This document shows, in pieces, positions 59,901-64,000 of a DNA stretch of 64,000 nucleotides. A program made the position numbers and the translations under genes. Position 1 is the stretch's first letter. Every line of letters starts with the position of its first letter. Origin of the DNA: Lytechinus pictus (Eukaryota > Echinodermata > Echinoidea > Temnopleuroida > Toxopneustidae); the NCBI RefSeq assembly GCF_037042905.1, contig NC_087246.1:31176001-31240000 (forward strand), read 5' to 3'. The notes under the pieces were generated by a model, which saw only the letters and a program-made list of their open reading frames with translations, was not told the origin of the DNA and did not search any database.

Positions 59901-62107
59901 CACCCGCTCTTTCCGCCATTACCAGTGACCCACATACACAGAGCGCCACCACCGACAGCAGCCTACCAGCCAGCTTTTCTATGCCAAGTCCATATACACG
60001 CCATAAGTACCGCAGCATGCCTAGCAAACACTCACTCCTCAGGACGGACAGTCAACCTGCCCGAAGAGTCGGGTCTTCTTTCCGACTCAAACCAGCCTTC
60101 TCTCATCTCTCCAGCTAATCAAGTCCCTCAACTTTTCTGATTTTCCATTTTCTACTTTCTCACCTTTATCCACTATCCTTAGTCCTTCTGGGACTCACCA
60201 CATGGTGCACCATAAGCCACTTCAGGAATTAGACTAACTGGTATTAAACAAAATGGTTGTAAACCAAAATATCAGGCAACAAAATCTTACCTTCAAGTCC
60301 CTGTGTGTGATTCCATTGTCATGTAGATACTGTAAAAAAAAAAAAGACAAAATTGAAAAAATAAAGAGTACATCTGAAGCCCTTCAATACATCAAGCATA
60401 GCAATAAGGTTGTATTCATGGCAAACACTTATGAATACTTTTTAACATTATTTTGTTGGGGTGGGTCATTACATGCCTTACAATTCAAAGTATTAATATT
60501 TTTCATTACAACTTGTAAGTAAAAAAAACAAAAAAACAAACAGATTAAAATAAAATGTCAGGGTCTCATTTCATCAAAATATATCAATAACAAATATTAG
60601 AATCATATGACAACTATGATCAGCAGATTACAGCATCAGATTGTAACTTGCAATAAATAACAAGATTTTATAATTCAGAATCCAAGACATACCTTGCAAG
60701 CTGTAATCATTTGATAAAAGTAGAATTTAGCAGTAGCTTCATCAAACTTCCCAATGCTCACAACTCTGTCAAATAGTTCTCCACCCTCAACCCTAAAACA
60801 GGAAATGGATGAAAATGAATATCATGATCAAATTATTGTACATGCTGTAATACTTCAATGTGTACAGTATATTCGGTATATTTCAAATACGGTGCGTCTC
60901 AAAAAATATACTTTTGAAATGACTGCCAAATAAAAAATAAATCACTTTTTTTTAGGGGAGACCTATATAAAGCCAATAAAGCAAACTTCCAAATGACACC
61001 AAAAAGTTGAAAAACTATTCATGCTTGAATGAGCACTGCCCACTTAAATAAAGGGTATATGAATTAGGCTGGGCAGGAATTAGCCTTCCAATTTCTTCCA
61101 GTTTTTGAGAGGCAAGTCCTTTGGAACTTGCAAATTTGAGGTTGTTGTGAAAAATTGATGATCAATCATGATGAGTTTTGGTTGTTGAGCAAATTTCATG
61201 AATTATTCAATTGAAATTACGAATTATTCAATTGAAATTACGGCATGATTGAACATGAATCGTAATTTTTAGTGCAGCATTTTAACTTTATCATTTGGAT
61301 CTCAACAGTCCTGATGGGAGTCAGGAGAATATGGGGCGAGACAGGACTTTATAAGTGGGTGAAGTAGATTGATGGGATAAGGGTCAACAGAACAGTTAGC
61401 CCCCCTCCCTCCCCCCTTCTCCCATCCTGTTGAGAGACTGAGTGCTAATACATAAACGTATAAAATCCAGAACGGTCTGTTACTTTAATAATAAATTCTG
61501 AAAATCATGGTATTAACTTTAATCTCAGTCATTTAATAAAAAGTTATCGGTATATCCACTCAAATATCAAATAATAATCATTATTTCATAAATCATAATC
61601 TTCATACAATTTTTTTTCCAACTTCATGGTGTCATTTGTAAGTTGACTTTACTGGCTTTCCATATATACAGAAATTTTTCCCCAAAGTGATATATTTCTA
61701 ATCAGGCAGTCATTTAAAAAGTGTATAATTTTTTTAGATGCACTGTACTTTCATACATGTCATTTTATGATAGTGAATGAAAAATGTCCAACTTGAAATT
61801 TTCAGGATAATAGCAAATCATATTTTGTCATATTTGTATATGTTGTGATTGATTTTCATTTCAAAATATTGCCAATGATATTATCACATGACTTGCATGC
61901 TATTAATCAGACTATTAATTTTCAGTTCATGCACTTTGGAAATACACAAAACATCTTAAATTGATGAAAATACAAAATTTCAAAAAATATACAAAATAAA
62001 ATTGTGAAATTATGAAACCATCAATGCTATAAAAATACTTACAATTCTAGTACAATATACAGGACTTCTGGTGTGTCGAAAACATCTTCTATACCTATAA
62101 TACATGG
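56964..62107 (-). CDS. CHEK2: CHEK2 checkpoint kinase, 3' six exons (partial; 5' exons outside window)
   Basis: Ser/Thr kinase of the DNA-damage checkpoint; in vertebrates it is activated by ATM and acts in the nucleus. Exons on the minus strand: 62107-62043, 60792-60693, 60329-60291, 58948-58621, 57895-57732, 57149-56964. Together they give 882 nt (293 codons plus TAA) with matching phases. They encode PCIIGIEDVFDTPEVLYIVLE, VEGGELFDRVVS, the catalytic loop YLHDNGITHRDLK, PENLLL, the DFG segment KVTDFGLSKFVGE, the T-loop [38 protein letters not shown] and HPWLQD. These closely match human CHK2 ([18 protein letters not shown]). The tail begins VPGTKKRTRE, parallel to the human nuclear-localisation segment, and carries DSGIGS. 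The FHA domain, N-lobe glycine loop and ATP lysine are not in the window. Confidence 0.94.
59008..59217 (-). pseudogene. Two decayed tandem copies of the CHEK2 DFG-exon segment
   Basis: Within the intron upstream of the 58621-58948 exon, minus-strand sequence at about 59120-59008 repeats the 5' part of that exon and its acceptor-side intron. It translates as DDKETGLKVTDFGLCKFVSE against DDKETVLKVTDFGLSKFVGE, but the acceptor and T-loop are lost. A further, weaker copy at about 59217-59120 still reads EDFGIL and EQSVMET. These look like tandem partial duplications that have decayed. Neither is a usable exon. Confidence 0.7.
59245..59406. mobile_element. Short foldback in a CHEK2 intron
   Basis: CAGGGGAGCATTCATGAAAG and the mirrored GATGAAATGCTCCCCTG, with inner TTTGTCAGAC / TTGTCGGACAAAA. 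A related half-element lies near 30560-30610. Confidence 0.8.
59504..60241. mobile_element. Foldback insertion in a CHEK2 intron flanked by an 11-bp direct repeat
   Basis: AGACTAACTGG occurs at 59504-59514 and again at 60231-60241. Between them, inverted arms share ACCATGTGGTGAGT / ACTCACCACATGGT and GGGCAGGTTGACT / AGTCAACCTGCCC. The layout fits a foldback transposon with a target-site duplication. Confidence 0.75.
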
Positions 62108-62742
62108 CTGAACATAACAAGAAATACAAAAATATATTATTAAACATTATAAATCCTTACCACTCATTCTCATTTCTGCATCAATTTGCATTGTTTCAAG
62201 TACACGTAAAGTGAATTATCAGGTTTGTTATTTGGTTTCCATCATTACTTTTTCACTATAGATATACCTAAAGGGCTTGAATGATGGCTATAATTACATT
62301 ATCAGTTCTGCACACCAGAAAGTAATGTTTACAGAATATAATAATGGAACAAATGACCCTATTCCTTTTAAGTTTTATTGTCCCTCAAAAAATAGCAGGT
62401 AAAGTATCACAATAGAAGCACATCATCAAATACCACAAGTTTGTTGAATAAACTGCAATTTATGATTATTAGTGCTGAATCAACAAAGCAGTTTTGCATT
62501 CAATATAGGGTTATGATTCCTACATGTAGAATTGCAAAACACCCTGAATCATTGAGAATTTAGCAGAGGAATATAAATGTATTCATCATAATTCATTTAC
62601 ACCACTTTAGTGCAAAATCAACATTAACCGAATGAAAATGCCCAAGGGCAAGGCTATGTATAGACGACCAAAGGTTATTGACTCTTTTTTAGTGAAGTAG
62701 TCTAGTTTCTAATAGTATAAAGTGATAGCATGAAGTATGAGG

Positions 62743-62999
62743 TAATACAGGGCTCGACACTAGCGCCGGTCCGACGGTCCCAGACTGGTAAAAATCACTG
62801 TCGGGCCGGTAGATTTTCAGAAATAGCAAGATTTACTGGTCCGACAAGACCAGTAAGAAAATATCATTGTCGGGCCGGTAATTTTTCCAAAAATAGCAAG
62901 ATTTATGGGTCCGACATAAACAGTAATAAAAACCATTGTTGGGCCAGTAATTTTTCCAGAAATGGTCAAATTCACTAGTCCAACATAAACATAAAAAAT
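62743..62999. repeat. Diverged ~70-bp tandem repeat, about 3.5 units
   Basis: CACTGTCGGGCCGGTA, TTTTCCAGAAATAGCAAGAT and TGGTCCGACA recur; the first unit opens with GGGCTCGACACTAGCGCCGG. The ORFs over it are repeat products. Confidence 0.8.
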
Positions 63000-63481
63000 A
63001 TTCCATGACTCAAATTGCAAACCATTTTCCTCCCGTTAAATTTGGTCATTCACACACAGAATACACACAGAATGAATCGCATGCAATTTTTACTAGGGTA
63101 ACATACAGTGTACATATGGCTAGCCAGCCACACAGCCCACATGGTGAATTTTCTACTGGCTGCACGAACGAAGCTTGGCGAAGCTTGGCAAACCTCTGGC
63201 AGAAATCTCTCACAGAACGGTCAAAATTCACATTTCACACTAATGAAAAGCTCTTATAATGTCCATATTTCCAAAAAATTGGGGTAACTGTCATTTGTAA
63301 GCAGTAAAAGGAGAAATTTTCACTTCTGTTTTAGTTCAAAGAGATCGGGTTTCGAGTGATATCGTCTGAATACATGATAGCCCCACATATGCATTTGTGT
63401 GTGTGTTGATACACTTGGTTTCTTTCGTAGCTATATCTTAATTGAGCCAAAAAGAAACTGATAATTTATTTATGATAGTTT

Positions 63482-64000
63482 TAGCTTTCTTCCTCTGTTT
63501 TCTTTCTATCTTTCTTTCCTTCTTTCTTTTCAATCTTTCTTTGTTTCTTCCCTCTCTTCTTTAATTTTTTTTGTTACTGTCTTTCTTTTTTAATTATTCT
63601 TTGTCTTTCGTTCTTTCATTCTTTCTGTCCTTTTAACATTTTTCTCTATTTCTTTTTCTCTTTCTTTTTTGATTTCTTTCTTTCTTTTATTCTTGAGTCC
63701 ATCCATCCTATATTTATCTCTTCTTTCTTTCTTCCTTTCCTTCTTTTTACCCTTTCTTTCCTTCATTCTTTGTTTCTTTCTTCATTCCATCCATCCTTTC
63801 TTTACCATTTCTTGTTTTTTATTTCTTCCTTCTTTCAGCCCTTTCTCTCTTTCTTTCATTCATTCCTTCCTTTCTGTTCTTTCTTTTTTCCCTTCATTCC
63901 ATCTATCCTTTTACCTTTTTTTTTTTTTTTTTTACTGCTTGCTTCCTTTCCTTTCTTCTTTCGTTCTTTTTTTCCCTCATTCCTTCCTTTCTTTGTCTTT
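63482..64000. repeat. TTTC/TTCC-rich microsatellite at the window end
   Basis: Irregular CTTT, TTCC and CATTC units on one strand for more than 500 bp, continuing past the window. Confidence 0.9.

Noticed and set aside
62730-62978. 82-codon ORF with repeated NHCRAG-like motifs
   Set aside because: Periodicity is that of the 70-bp DNA tandem repeat.
62108-64000. Upstream CHEK2 exons (N-lobe, FHA)
   Set aside because: Scanned for matches to the lysine/helix-C segment on the minus strand and saw none; they must lie beyond the window.

Overview
This is a eukaryotic nuclear window: AT-rich, with GT-AG introns and dense short interspersed repeats. It most likely comes from an echinoderm, probably a sea urchin. 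The evidence is animal orthologues (STYXL1, ALKBH4, theta-class GST, CHEK2) with deuterostome-like exon structure, and repeat styles that I recall from sea urchin genomes: long foldback elements, GCGCTTCGCGC arrays, and '(G)n next to GGCGTAA' repeats. The species assignment is inference; I could not run a search.

Layout. 1-9.8 kb has no recognised gene. It holds a tandem 326-bp repeat, a ~680-bp foldback with solo copies of its arm, a pyrimidine-rich tandem repeat, and one unrecognised ORF beside a 21-bp inverted repeat. 9,790-19,195 (+) is a complete nine-exon STYXL1 pseudophosphatase of 313 aa. 19.3-23.7 kb is repeat-rich spacer. 23,766-25,908 (-) is a complete three-exon ALKBH4 dioxygenase of 316 aa. 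26-31 kb is spacer with hairpin and foldback repeats. 31,109-33,001 (-) is a two-exon divergent protein kinase of 393 aa that I cannot name, followed by a tRNA-headed SINE. 34-37 kb holds minisatellites and a GCGCTTCGCGC array interrupted by a foldback element. 37,979-45,301 (+) is a five-exon theta GST of 224 aa, with an additional frame-compatible copy of exon 3. 46.5-56.9 kb holds repeats, a cluster of foldback elements and a broken LINE fragment carrying a nested foldback. 56,964-62,107 (-) is the 3' part of CHEK2, running from the kinase N-lobe hinge to the stop codon; its upstream exons lie beyond the window. The window ends in a CT/TTTC microsatellite.

The genes do not form an operon or pathway. 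CHEK2 (DNA-damage kinase), ALKBH4 (demethylase), STYXL1 (signalling pseudophosphatase) and GST (detoxification) are ordinary neighbours on both strands. The most interesting signals are: (1) a duplicated GST exon whose phase forces mutually exclusive use; (2) three related families of ~0.55-0.6 kb foldback elements bounded by TTAA, with two nested insertions that show the TTAA target duplication directly; (3) decayed tandem copies of the CHEK2 DFG-exon segment inside the adjacent intron; (4) a DSGIGS phosphodegron motif in the CHEK2 tail; and (5) a lineage-restricted HND/DLG kinase. Exon boundaries were placed by hand from splice sites, reading-frame phase and remembered homologue sequence.
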